From: Polaribacter tangerinus
GTDB taxonomy: Bacteria > Bacteroidota > Bacteroidia > Flavobacteriales > Flavobacteriaceae
Assembly (NCBI RefSeq): GCF_038024095.1
Contig: NZ_CP150668.1
Coordinates: 310,001-374,000, forward strand
DNA length: 64,000 nucleotides
Direction: 5' to 3'
Numbering within the stretch: the stretch's first letter is position 1; every line of letters starts with the position of its first letter. A program made the translations under genes and the position numbers. A model generated the notes under the pieces. It had not been told where the DNA came from, made no database searches, and was given only the letters and a program-made list of their open reading frames with translations. This document shows positions 19,730 to 29,207 of this stretch, piece by piece.

Positions 19730-19750
19730 TTTTATAAATTATACATAATT

Positions 19751-19785
19751 AAAGCTCAAATTTTATAAGGTTTGAGCTTTTTTTT
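19751..19785. terminator. Bidirectional terminator
   Basis: A 10-bp stem AAAGCTCAAA (19751-19760) with TTTGAGCTTT (19771-19780) and a T-tract lies between DUF937 and the convergent bshA gene. Confidence 0.85.
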
Positions 19786-19793
19786 GTTCAATA

Positions 19794-20924
19794 TTAGCTT
19801 GTTTTTGAGCAAGACTTATATATTGCCTCATAGCTTGGCAGAATATTTTCTAAAGAGAATTTTTTAGTATGCGCTTTTGCTTTTTCTTTAAACATCGCTA
19901 AAGTTGAGTTATCCTTTAAAATAGAAATCGTATTTTTTGCCATATCTTCAATGTCTCCTAAATTGCTTAAAAAGCCTGTTTCACCATGAATATTTACCTC
20001 AGGTAAACCACCGGTATTTGTAGATATTACTGGTGTACTTGCAGCCATAGCCTCTAAAGCTGCCAAACCAAAGCTTTCGGTTTGAGAAGGTAACAAAAAC
20101 ACATCTGAATAACACAAAATTTTTGCTACTTCAGAGCTGTTTCCTAAAAACAATACATCTGCTGCAACTTTTAATTGATGTGCTAAATTTTCTGCCTTAA
20201 TTCTCTCAGGTCCTTCTCCAATCATTAAAAGTTTAGACGGAATTTCCTTCCTTACTTCTGCAAAAATACGCACTACATCTTCTACTCTTTTTACTGGTCT
20301 AAAATTACTTATGTGTGTAAGAATTCTTTCTTTAGGCCTTGCAATAGCTATTCGATTACATTTTTGCTGATGTGCTTTGTCGTACTTTTCTGTGTCTATA
20401 AAGTTATAAATTACCTGAATATCATTATTAATTTTAAATAGTTTATTTGTAGTACTTTTTAAGTTGTTAGAAACAGCAGTAACTACATCAGAATTATTAA
20501 TACTAAATTCTACTGCTGTTTTATAGGTAGGATGGCTCCCAACCAAAGTAATGTCTGTACCATGTAAAGTAGTTACTACTTTTATATTTAAACCTTTTTC
20601 TTGTAACATTTGCTTTGCCATGTATGCTGCATAAGCATGCGGTATAGCATAATGTACATGTAAAACCTCTAGCTGATACTTCTCTACCACATCTACCATT
20701 TTACTAGATAATGCGAGTTCATATGGTTGATATTGAAACAAAGGATATTCTTCTATTACGACTTGATGAAAGTGTAAATGATGCGATAAAAAGTCTAAAC
20801 GAACTGGCTGATTGTATGTAATAAAATGAACTTCATGACCATTATCTGCCAAGGCAATTCCTAATTCTGTGGCAACAACGCCACTACCACCAAATGTTGG
20901 ATAACACACAATACCAATTTTCAT
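19794..20924 (-). CDS. bshA: N-acetyl-alpha-D-glucosaminyl L-malate synthase
   Basis: 376 residues, a GT4 glycosyltransferase. It joins UDP-GlcNAc to L-malate in the first step of bacillithiol synthesis. The start MKIGIVCYPTFGGSGVVATELG is a BshA hallmark (positions 1-22; G13-S-G-V binding nucleotide sugar). HLHFHQVVIEEYPLFQ and the C-terminal ESFGLAALEAMA (nucleotide-sugar Glu) agree. No bshB or bshC is in the window. The gene stands apart from its neighbours, and the upstream minus-strand gene ends in its own terminator. Confidence 0.95.
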   Translation of the reverse strand: MKIGIVCYPTFGGSGVVATELGIALADNGHEVHFITYNQPVRLDFLSHHLHFHQVVIEEYPLFQYQPYELALSSKMVDVVEKYQLEVLHVHYAIPHAYAAYMAKQMLQEKGLNIKVVTTLHGTDITLVGSHPTYKTAVEFSINNSDVVTAVSNNLKSTTNKLFKINNDIQVIYNFIDTEKYDKAHQQKCNRIAIARPKERILTHISNFRPVKRVEDVVRIFAEVRKEIPSKLLMIGEGPERIKAENLAHQLKVAADVLFLGNSSEVAKILCYSDVFLLPSQTESFGLAALEAMAASTPVISTNTGGLPEVNIHGETGFLSNLGDIEDMAKNTISILKDNSTLAMFKEKAKAHTKKFSLENILPSYEAIYKSCSKTS

Positions 20925-21019
20925 ATTCTAAAAAAATTTAGGTAATAATTTTACTTTTTATCATTCAAATTCTAAGGTAAAGATAGAATTAATCTTATAG
21001 TTAGTTCGGGTTTAAAATA

Positions 21020-21051
21020 AAAAAGCTTTTCAATTTTCTGAAAAGCTTTTT
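21020..21051 (-). terminator. Terminator of the transketolase subunit gene
   Basis: A 13-bp stem AAAAAGCTTTTCA (21020-21032) with TGAAAAGCTTTTT (21039-21051), loop ATTTTC, lies just downstream of the gene on the minus strand, with an A-rich stretch on its left. Confidence 0.85.
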
Positions 21052-21092
21052 ACATAACTGTATTATAAGATAATATCTTGCACAATTTTTAC

Positions 21093-21938
21093 TTAATAAT
21101 CCCCTAAAGTTTCTGGGTTTTGAAGCAAGGCACTTTCTAACTGCTCATCATTTGGTGCTTTACCGTGCCATGCATGTGTATGCATCATAAAATCTACTCC
21201 ATTACCCATTTCTGTATGTAATAAAATACAGACAGGTTTTCCTTTTCCTGTTAGTGACTTAGCCTCTTTTAAAGAAGACAAAATGGTATCGATATCGTTC
21301 CCTTTTTCTACATCTAAAACTAACCAATCAAAAGCTTCAAACTTCGCTTTTAAACTTCCCATTGGTAAAACATCGTCTGTCGCTCCATCGATTTGTTTTT
21401 CGTTTAAATCGATTGTACAAATAATATTGTCTACTTTTTTTGCTGATGCATACATAATTGCTTCCCAATTTTGTCCTTCTTGCAATTCTCCATCTCCATG
21501 CAAAGTGTAAATAATTTTATCATCTCCGTTTAACTTTTTAGCTTCTGCAGCACCTATAGCAACAGACATACCTTGCCCTAAAGAGCCAGAGGCAATTCTT
21601 ACTCCTGGTAAACCTTCGTGAGTTGTTGGATGCCCTTGTAAACGAGAATCTATCAAACGAAATGTTGCTAATTCAGATACAGGGAAAAAACCTGAATGTG
21701 CCAAAACACTATAAAAAACAGGTGAAATATGTCCGTTAGACAAGAAAAATAAATCTTCATTTTTACCGTCCATTGTAAAATCTGTAGAATAGTCCATTAC
21801 TTCTTGATATAAGCAGGTTAAAAACTCTGCACAACCAAGCGAACCTCCTGGATGACCAGAGTTTACTTTGTGTACCATTCTTAAAATATCTCTACGAACT
21901 TGTTGCGTAAAATCTTGTAATTGTTGTGTTGTTGGCAT
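21093..21938 (-). CDS. Transketolase, N-terminal (thiamine diphosphate-binding) subunit
   Basis: 281 residues, corresponding to the first half of a full transketolase. It acts with a C-terminal subunit in the non-oxidative pentose phosphate pathway. SGHPGGSLG (about 27-35) and the thiamine-diphosphate motif GDGELQEGQNWEA (about 147-159) are intact. Split transketolases are common in Bacteroidota, usually as adjacent genes. Here a terminator follows at once and bshA comes next, so the C-terminal subunit must be encoded elsewhere. A -7 element precedes the gene. Confidence 0.93.
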   Translation of the reverse strand: MPTTQQLQDFTQQVRRDILRMVHKVNSGHPGGSLGCAEFLTCLYQEVMDYSTDFTMDGKNEDLFFLSNGHISPVFYSVLAHSGFFPVSELATFRLIDSRLQGHPTTHEGLPGVRIASGSLGQGMSVAIGAAEAKKLNGDDKIIYTLHGDGELQEGQNWEAIMYASAKKVDNIICTIDLNEKQIDGATDDVLPMGSLKAKFEAFDWLVLDVEKGNDIDTILSSLKEAKSLTGKGKPVCILLHTEMGNGVDFMMHTHAWHGKAPNDEQLESALLQNPETLGDY

Positions 21939-21959
21939 TTTGTTGTATTTATTTGGTTA

Positions 21960-21967
21960 CAAAAATA
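21960..21967 (-). promoter_or_regulatory. -7 promoter element of the transketolase subunit gene
   Basis: On the minus strand it reads TATTTTTG, 21 bases before the ATG. No -33 TTG at normal spacing. Confidence 0.45.
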
Positions 21968-22056
21968 CAAAAGTGAATCAATTAGAATTAAAAATAAGAT
22001 AAATTTATAGTAGAATTATTAACAGTCTTATTATCAAAAAAAACTAGTTGCTCATT

Positions 22057-23316
22057 TTATGTTTTTTGCTTTTTCTTTTTAGCAGCTGGAAACAAGACAT
22101 TGTTTAATATTAAACGATATCCAGGAGAGGTTGGGTGCAAATCTAAGGCTGTTTTTGGATCACCCACTCTATGTGTATAGTCTTCTGGATCGTGACCTCC
22201 ATAGAAAGTAAACATACCTTTTCCTTTAGTGCCATGTATATAACGTGCTTCTCTATTTACTTTATTTTCTCCTAATACTAATACATTCGACTTTATTGTA
22301 TTTCTATCAAATGACGTAGTTTGTCCCATAAAACCTTTTACCAAAACAGTATGATTTTGAGTGAGCATGGTGGGCACAGGATCCCATTTTGCAGAAAACT
22401 CACCCAGCGAAAAGTAATCTGAAGTCTTAGGAATTTTTCTTTTTGAAGTCATATCAATTGAAGAAAACTCGTACGTTAAAGGGTTTCTGATTACGTTGTA
22501 ATTTTTAAAAGCAAACGTTTTTTTGTAATCTATAAGAGATTGATAGTTTGGAGTTGTTCCATCTCCATCGAACATTGTTTCGGCAATATCTATGCCCTCT
22601 GCAGACAATGCGATATCAAAACTATCGGTAGCAGAACACATTGCAAACATAAAACCGCCACCTATTACATACTCTTTTATTTTTTTTGCAACAGCAAGTT
22701 TTTGTAAAGAAACTTTTTCAAACCCTAGCTCAGAGGCTAATTTTTCTGCATTTCTTTTATTTTCTATGTACCAAGGTTCTGCTCTAAAAGCGCCATAAAA
22801 ACGACCATACTGTCCGGTAAAATCTTCATGATGTAAATGCAACCATTCATAGGTTACTAATTTATCATCTAAAACCTCTCTATCATAAATTACATCAAAC
22901 GGAATTTCGGCATACGTTAAAACTAGCGTAACAGCATCGTCCCAAGGCATTTTATCTTTAGGAGAGTACACCGCTATTTTAGGGGCTTTTTCTAAATTAA
23001 CTGCATCTTTATTAGAAGATGGAGAAGCTATTTCTTCTAAAATAATTTGTGCTTTCGCATCAGAAATTATCTCAAAAGAAACACCTCTTACTTTACATTC
23101 GTTACTAACAATTTTGTTGTTTTCTATTAGAAAAGCTCCACCATCATGATTCAATAACCATTTCGATTTTAAGCCTGCCTCCAAAGAAAAGTAAACAACT
23201 CCGTATGCTTTTAAATGATTTTTCTGATTTTCATTACTCATAGGAATGTAAATGAAAGACGCAAAAGTATTTTTAAAAGCGAAAATAAAAAGTAAGTATA
23301 AAATATGTTTTCCCAT
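22057..23316 (-). CDS. Exported protein of the flavobacterial asparagine-synthetase-B-like family
   Basis: 419 residues from the ATG at 23316, where a signal peptide begins (MGKHILYLLFIFAFKNTFAS); the longer frame to 23337 only adds MCTVVGT. After it comes FIYIPMSNENQKNHLKAYG. Related flavobacterial proteins are often labelled asparagine synthetase B by automatic annotation, but I see no glutaminase Cys2 or PP-loop motif, so that activity is unsupported. A GGGFMFAMCSATDSFD segment around residues 230-245 recalls a glutamine-amidotransferase-like fold (ThuA/GATase1 type), with the Cys in the nucleophile region. Function unknown. Confidence 0.65.
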   Translation of the reverse strand: MGKHILYLLFIFAFKNTFASFIYIPMSNENQKNHLKAYGVVYFSLEAGLKSKWLLNHDGGAFLIENNKIVSNECKVRGVSFEIISDAKAQIILEEIASPSSNKDAVNLEKAPKIAVYSPKDKMPWDDAVTLVLTYAEIPFDVIYDREVLDDKLVTYEWLHLHHEDFTGQYGRFYGAFRAEPWYIENKRNAEKLASELGFEKVSLQKLAVAKKIKEYVIGGGFMFAMCSATDSFDIALSAEGIDIAETMFDGDGTTPNYQSLIDYKKTFAFKNYNVIRNPLTYEFSSIDMTSKRKIPKTSDYFSLGEFSAKWDPVPTMLTQNHTVLVKGFMGQTTSFDRNTIKSNVLVLGENKVNREARYIHGTKGKGMFTFYGGHDPEDYTHRVGDPKTALDLHPTSPGYRLILNNVLFPAAKKKKQKT

Positions 23317-23388
23317 TGTGCCGACAACTGTACACATTTTTACATAAAAATTGTGTAGGTGTGTTTTTTTTGTGTGAGTAGCTATTTG

Positions 23389-24909
23389 TTAAAAAGGAAC
23401 AGTATCATCATCAAGTCCAAAAGCGTCTTTAGGTTCTATGCCTCCTTCATTAGAATAAGAATCTTGCTGAGAATCTGTATTCATTGAAGATTGAAACTCA
23501 GAACTAAATCCTTCTTCCAAATCGGAGAACTTTGCTAAATGTCCTGTAAATTTTAATCGAATATTGTCTAGACCACCATTTCTATGTTTGGCAACAATAA
23601 ATTCTCCCTGACCCTCACAAGGAGTGTGCTCATCATCATCCCATTCTGTCATTCCGTAATATTCTGGTCTAAAAATAAAGCTTACAATATCTGCATCTTG
23701 TTCTATTGCACCAGATTCACGCAAATCGGATAGTAAAGGCCTTTTAGAACCACCACGTGTTTCTACGGCACGAGACAATTGAGACAATGCTATAACGGGA
23801 ACTGATAGTTCTTTAGCTAATGCTTTTAAATTTCTAGAAATCATAGATATTTCTTGTTCACGATTGCCACCTGCTTTTCCTCCGGCGGTCATTAATTGAA
23901 GGTAATCAATTACAATTATTTTAACATTGTGCTGCGACACCAATCTTCTAGCTTTTGCACGCAAATCGAAAATTGATAAAGAAGGCGTATCATCAATAAA
24001 AATAGGTGCATCAGACAATCTTTTTACTTTTACATTTAACTGCTCCCACTCATGCGGCTCTAAGTTTCCTTTTCTTAGTTTTTCTGATGTTAATCCAGTT
24101 TCAGAAGAAATCATACGTGTAATAAGCTGAACTGAGGACATCTCTAGAGAAAAAACGGCAACACCATGACCAAAATCAATCGCCATATTTTTTGCCATAG
24201 AAATTACAAAAGCTGTTTTTCCCATACCAGGTCTGGCAGCAATAATAACCAAATCTGAAGGTTGCCAACCAGAAGTTAATGCATCTAGTTTTGTAAACCC
24301 TGTTGCCAAACCAGACATTCCTTCTTTATTACCTATTTCTTGAATTTTTCGAAGAGCTTGTTTTACCAGAGAACCTGCATCTTCGGAGCTCTTTTTTAAG
24401 TTTCCTTGAGTAACCTCGAAAAGTTTTCCTTCGGCATCATCTAATAAATCAAAAACGTCTGTTCCGTCATCATAGGCATTTTCGATAATTTCACTAGAAA
24501 TTGAAATTAATTTTCGTTGAATGTATTTTTGAAGAATTATTCTTGCATGAAATTCAATGTGCGCCGATGAGGCAACTTTTTGTGTTAAACGGATTAAGAA
24601 AAAATCTCCTCCCACAAAATCTAACTTGCCATTCTTTTTTAAAAGATTAGAAACTGTTAATAAATCGATTGGCTCTGAATTTTGAAATAATTCGAAAATT
24701 GCGGCATATACTTCTTGGTGTTTCTGATCGTAAAAAGCATCGGCACTTAAAATGTCTATAACATCGTCAATTCCTTTTTTATCAATCATCATTGCACCTA
24801 AAACAGCTTCTTCTAATTCTACTGCCTGTGGTGGGATTTTACCCTTTTCGAGACTAATAATTTTAGACTTATCTATTTTTTTACCTGCAATTGTATTCGT
24901 TTTTTCCAT
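23389..24909 (-). CDS. dnaB: Replicative DNA helicase
   Basis: 506 residues. It is the hexameric 5'-3' helicase at the replication fork. The N-terminal DnaB domain (about 20-130, PPQAVELEEAVLGAMMID at the start) and the RecA-like ATPase domain are complete: Walker A ARPGMGKTAF (near residue 225), VFSLEMSS, Walker B IVIDYLQLM, and the Arg-finger region around KHRNGGLDNIRLKF. No intein or insertion is present. The tail after 460 is acidic and polar (FQSSMNTDSQQDSYSNEGG). A -7 box ends only five bases before the ATG, predicting a transcript with almost no leader. Confidence 0.97.
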   Translation of the reverse strand: MEKTNTIAGKKIDKSKIISLEKGKIPPQAVELEEAVLGAMMIDKKGIDDVIDILSADAFYDQKHQEVYAAIFELFQNSEPIDLLTVSNLLKKNGKLDFVGGDFFLIRLTQKVASSAHIEFHARIILQKYIQRKLISISSEIIENAYDDGTDVFDLLDDAEGKLFEVTQGNLKKSSEDAGSLVKQALRKIQEIGNKEGMSGLATGFTKLDALTSGWQPSDLVIIAARPGMGKTAFVISMAKNMAIDFGHGVAVFSLEMSSVQLITRMISSETGLTSEKLRKGNLEPHEWEQLNVKVKRLSDAPIFIDDTPSLSIFDLRAKARRLVSQHNVKIIVIDYLQLMTAGGKAGGNREQEISMISRNLKALAKELSVPVIALSQLSRAVETRGGSKRPLLSDLRESGAIEQDADIVSFIFRPEYYGMTEWDDDEHTPCEGQGEFIVAKHRNGGLDNIRLKFTGHLAKFSDLEEGFSSEFQSSMNTDSQQDSYSNEGGIEPKDAFGLDDDTVPF

Positions 24910-24914
24910 GACAA

Positions 24915-24922
24915 CAAATGTA
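24915..24922 (-). promoter_or_regulatory. -7 promoter element of dnaB, almost touching the start codon
   Basis: On the minus strand it reads TACATTTG, five bases before the dnaB ATG. Transcription would start at or within a base or two of the ATG. Confidence 0.45.
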
Positions 24923-25047
24923 CTTTTTTACTTGGTTTAGACTCCATAAAATTACACATTTATTTGTTGACAACAATTGTAAACTAAATTGTTATTATCT
25001 TGTTAATAACCAACCAACTTCTAAAATGAAATGTTATTTTTACACTC

Positions 25048-26136
25048 ATGAAATGGAATACGAAACACATATTATTAACTATTTTTCTTCCTGTTCAAAT
25101 ACTATTAGTGCAATGGGCAGCACAAAATTCAACCATCGTTGAGCATTATTACTCGAGAAGAATATATGTATTAATATCTGCAATTCTAAGACGTATATTT
25201 GGTTGGATTCCTTTTTCTTTCGGTGATGTATTATTAGCGCTTTTATTATTTTTTGGAGTTCGTTTTTTTTACCGACTCATAAAACATAGATTTCATAATT
25301 TTTTTCCTAAAATTATACATTTCTCAGCTATTCTCTCAATACTATATTTTTGCTTTTATTTTTTTTGGGGATTAAATTACTATCGAGAACCTTTGGCTAA
25401 AAATTTAAACTATCAACCACAAAAATACACCACATTACAACTTACAAAAGTTACAGAAAAAATTATTAGCCAATTAAATTTTTATCACCTAAAAATAGCT
25501 AGTAATGATACTCTAAAGCCAAAAAACCCATACAACCAAAATGAAATGTACGAAATGGCTGTTGCCGGTTATAAAAATTTGTCTATTAATTTTCCTTTAT
25601 TAGAGTATAAAACACCTTCTATAAAGAGCTCTTTAATGAGTTTTTTACAAACTTATAACGGAACATCTGGCTACATGAATCCGCTAACAGGAGAAGCCCA
25701 AGTAAATGCCAAAATTCCTAAAACTGGCTATCCTACAACAATTTGCCATGAAATGGCACATCAAATTGGTTTTGCTGCAGAAAATGAAGCAAATTTCATA
25801 GGTTTTTTGGCTGCAAATTATAATGAAAACACCTATTTTAAATATGCTAGCTATCGCATGGCATTTAGTTATTGTATCTCTGAAATTAGAAAAAGAGACA
25901 CAGAAAAATCTGCGCAACTATGGCAAAAAGTAAATAAAGGAATAATTAAAGATTTTAACGATAGCTATCTGTTTTGGCAAGCTTATAAAAATCCATTTGA
26001 GCCGTTAATTAAAAAAGGGTACAACGCATACTTAAAAGCTAATAAACAAGAAAAGGGAATTGAATCTTATAACTATATTGTAGATTTATTGATTTCTTAT
26101 TTTGAGAGAGAAAATCAACATAAAACTGCTATTTAG
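25048..26136 (+). CDS. DUF3810 membrane protein with zinc-protease-like HExxH variant
   Basis: 362 residues. Three hydrophobic segments lie in the first 115 residues (about 7-25, 50-75, 93-112), followed by a long soluble domain. ICHEMAHQIGFAAENEANFIGF (about 232-253) contains HEMAH and a downstream Glu (ENEANFIG), the arrangement of a gluzincin-type metalloprotease. This matches DUF3810, common in Bacteroidota. Peptidase activity is inferred from the motif only. It is transcribed away from dnaB. Confidence 0.82.
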   Translation: MKWNTKHILLTIFLPVQILLVQWAAQNSTIVEHYYSRRIYVLISAILRRIFGWIPFSFGDVLLALLLFFGVRFFYRLIKHRFHNFFPKIIHFSAILSILYFCFYFFWGLNYYREPLAKNLNYQPQKYTTLQLTKVTEKIISQLNFYHLKIASNDTLKPKNPYNQNEMYEMAVAGYKNLSINFPLLEYKTPSIKSSLMSFLQTYNGTSGYMNPLTGEAQVNAKIPKTGYPTTICHEMAHQIGFAAENEANFIGFLAANYNENTYFKYASYRMAFSYCISEIRKRDTEKSAQLWQKVNKGIIKDFNDSYLFWQAYKNPFEPLIKKGYNAYLKANKQEKGIESYNYIVDLLISYFERENQHKTAI

Positions 26137-26243
26137 CAACTTTTTTTTATCTCATAAAAATATGTTAAAATTATTTGATTTAACATTTTCCAAATCGCTT
26201 CTAATTAAATTTAACAACTAATAACCAATCAAATTCAAATAAA

Positions 26244-29198
26244 ATGAGAAAACTACTCTTTTTCTCCTTATTTCTATTGGCATTATCTTTGCAATCGCAA
26301 GATTATTTTCCAACAGATGCAGGAGTTAAAACTACAGAAAACACTATGGTTGCTTTAAAAAATGCAACTATTTATGTAACCCCCGAAAAAATTTTAAAAA
26401 AAGGAACATTACTTCTTAAAGATGGAAAAGTTTTAGCTTTAGGGAAATCTGTAAACATCCCCGAAGGAACAAAAACAATTGATGTTTCTGGCAAAACTAT
26501 ATACCCATCTTTTATAGATTTATATGCAAACTTCGGAATTAAAAAACCTAAGCGAGCTTCAGGTAACGCAAGAGGTACACAATATGCTGCCTCTAGAGAA
26601 GGTTATTATTGGAACGATCATATAAGACCAGATATTAACCCTATTAAAGACTTTTCTTTTGATGCTAAAAAAGCAAAAGAATTATTAGAAGCTGGTTTTG
26701 GTGTTGTAAATACCCATATGCAAGACGGAATTATTAGAGGAAACGGACTTCTTATAGCATTAAATCCTAATTCTTCTGATGCATACAGAATATTAGACAC
26801 AAAATCTGCTCAGCATTTATCTTTTTCTAAAAGCGTTACCTCTAGGCAGGCCTACCCTGGCTCTATAATGGGAGCTATTGCATTATTGCGTCAAACCTAT
26901 AACGATGCTAATTGGTATGCAAGCGGAAATGCTAAAAACAAAGATTTGGCCTTAGAAGCATTAAACCAAAACAGCAACCTGCCACAAATTTTTGAAACAG
27001 GAAATCTTTTAGATGCTTTGAGAGCAGATAAAATTGGTGATGAATTCGGAATACAGTATACTATAGTTGGCTCTGGTGATGAATTTGAGAGAGTTGCCGA
27101 TATAAAAGCTACAAACGCAAACTTTGTTATTCCTGTTAACTTTAGCAATGCTTATGATGTATCGAACCCACTTTTGGCACAACAAATTTCTTTAAGAGAT
27201 ATGCGAAAATGGAATCAAGAACCTTCAAATTTAAAAGTTTTATCAGACAATGGTATTCCGTTTTCACTAACAACTCGTTCTTTAAAAACCGTAAAATCAT
27301 TTCATAAAAACTTACAGAAAGCCATTAAATATGGTTTTGATAAAGAAAAAGCGTTAGCAGCATTAACAACTATTCCTGCAAAAATTATAGGAAACTCAAA
27401 TATTGGTAACCTAAACACAGGCAGTTATGCTAACTTTATTATTACTTCTGGAGATGTTTTTGATGCAAAAACAACAATCTACGAAAACTGGGTTTTAGGA
27501 GATAAAATAGTAATTAATGATATGACTATTAGAGACATAACAGGCAATTATATGCTAAATGTTAATAATAAAAATTACGAAGTTGCTATAACAGGTAAAG
27601 GTGCCAAACAATCTGCAGCAGTTAAACTTGGTGATAAAAAAATATCTTCTAAATTCTCTTTTAAAGACAATTGGATTAGTCTAACTTTAAATGAAGATAG
27701 TGGATATACAAGAATGATGGGGCAAATTGTAAATGAAGCAAACGTTATGCAAGGTGTTGCTTATGATACCGAAGGCAATGAAACTTCTTGGTCTGCTAGT
27801 AAAAAAGTACGAAAAGAAATTGCTAAAAAGAAGACCAAGAAAAAAGGAGATGAAGCAATTGTTGTGCTCCCTGTAACCTACCCTAACCTTGGTTTTGGGA
27901 ACAAAGAATTGCCGAAAGAAACTACCATGCTAATTAAAAATGTAACCGTTTGGACTGGTGAGGATGAAGGTATCTTAAAAAATACCGACGTACTTTTAAA
28001 AAACGGTAAAATTGCAGAAATTGGCAAAAACTTAAATGCGAGAAGAGCTCAAATTATCGATGGATCCGGCAAGCATCTTACTGCAGGTATTATAGATGAA
28101 CATTCTCATATTGCTACTTCTGCAGTAAACGAATGGGCTCAAAACTCTTCTGCAGAGGTAAGTATAGAAGATGTAGTAGACCCTAATGACATAAACATTT
28201 ACAGAAACCTTTCTGGAGGTACAACTACCTCGCAAATTTTACACGGATCTGCAAACCCAATTGGTGGTCGTTCGGCAATTATAAAACTGAAATGGGGAGA
28301 AAATGCAGAAAATATGATTTATGATAATTCTCCTAAATTTATAAAATTTGCCTTGGGTGAAAATGTAAAACAATCGAGAAGTCCGAACGGAACTCGTTTT
28401 CCACAAACAAGAATGGGGGTTGAACAAATGTTTATAGATTACTTTACAAGAGCCCAAGAATACGAAAAACTTAAAAAAAGTGGTAAACCTTATAGAAAGG
28501 ATGATGAAATGGAAACTCTAGTTGAAATTTTAAACGGTGAGCGTTTTATCTCTTGTCACTCTTACGTGCAATCTGAAATTAATATGCTCATGAAAGTTGC
28601 CGAAAAATTTAACTTTACAGTAAATACATTTACACACATTTTAGAAGGTTATAAAGTGGCAGATAAAATGGCACAGCATGGAGTTGGCGGATCTACTTTT
28701 TCTGATTGGTGGGCATATAAATATGAAGTAAACGATGCAATACCATACAATGCCGCAATTATGCACAATGCAGGTGTAACTGTAGCCATTAATTCTGATG
28801 ACAGAGAAATGTCTAGAAGACTAAATCAAGAAGCAGCAAAAACCATTAAATATGGTGGAATGAGTGAATTGGAAGCCTGGAAAACGGTAACTATTAACCC
28901 TGCAAAACTATTACATATAGATGATAGAGTTGGTAGTATTAAAGTAGGTAAAGATGCCGACGTAGTTCTTTGGACAAATCACCCGATGTCTATTTATGCA
29001 AAAGTTGACAAAACTATTATAGAGGGTAAGGTGTTTTTTGATAGAGCGCAAGACAAGCAAAAAAGAGAGGCAATTAAAAAAGAAAAAAGCGTTCTTATAA
29101 ATATGATGCTAAATGAAAAAATGAATGGAGGAAAAACGAAAGCACCAATGAAAAGAGCTGACAGGAATTTTGAATGTGATACTTTAGAAGAATTTTAA
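26244..29198 (+). CDS. Large secreted protein with two amidohydrolase domains, the first degenerate
   Basis: 984 residues with a signal peptide (MRKLLFFSLFLLALSLQSQ). Residues about 35-430 form a first amidohydrolase-like domain in which the metal-binding PGxIDxHxH reads PSFIDLYAN, so both His are gone. Residues about 440-545 are a separate beta-rich segment. The second domain (about 560-960) has H620-S-H622 in IDEHSHIA, further His residues in ISCHSYV and NTFTHILEG, and the Asp in INSDD, so a complete metal site. It probably hydrolyses an amide or peptide-like substrate in the periplasm; the substrate is unknown. The next gene starts 9 bases on and encodes a related protein. Confidence 0.85.
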   Translation: MRKLLFFSLFLLALSLQSQDYFPTDAGVKTTENTMVALKNATIYVTPEKILKKGTLLLKDGKVLALGKSVNIPEGTKTIDVSGKTIYPSFIDLYANFGIKKPKRASGNARGTQYAASREGYYWNDHIRPDINPIKDFSFDAKKAKELLEAGFGVVNTHMQDGIIRGNGLLIALNPNSSDAYRILDTKSAQHLSFSKSVTSRQAYPGSIMGAIALLRQTYNDANWYASGNAKNKDLALEALNQNSNLPQIFETGNLLDALRADKIGDEFGIQYTIVGSGDEFERVADIKATNANFVIPVNFSNAYDVSNPLLAQQISLRDMRKWNQEPSNLKVLSDNGIPFSLTTRSLKTVKSFHKNLQKAIKYGFDKEKALAALTTIPAKIIGNSNIGNLNTGSYANFIITSGDVFDAKTTIYENWVLGDKIVINDMTIRDITGNYMLNVNNKNYEVAITGKGAKQSAAVKLGDKKISSKFSFKDNWISLTLNEDSGYTRMMGQIVNEANVMQGVAYDTEGNETSWSASKKVRKEIAKKKTKKKGDEAIVVLPVTYPNLGFGNKELPKETTMLIKNVTVWTGEDEGILKNTDVLLKNGKIAEIGKNLNARRAQIIDGSGKHLTAGIIDEHSHIATSAVNEWAQNSSAEVSIEDVVDPNDINIYRNLSGGTTTSQILHGSANPIGGRSAIIKLKWGENAENMIYDNSPKFIKFALGENVKQSRSPNGTRFPQTRMGVEQMFIDYFTRAQEYEKLKKSGKPYRKDDEMETLVEILNGERFISCHSYVQSEINMLMKVAEKFNFTVNTFTHILEGYKVADKMAQHGVGGSTFSDWWAYKYEVNDAIPYNAAIMHNAGVTVAINSDDREMSRRLNQEAAKTIKYGGMSELEAWKTVTINPAKLLHIDDRVGSIKVGKDADVVLWTNHPMSIYAKVDKTIIEGKVFFDRAQDKQKREAIKKEKSVLINMMLNEKMNGGKTKAPMKRADRNFECDTLEEF

Positions 29199-29207
29199 AA
29201 ACTAAAA

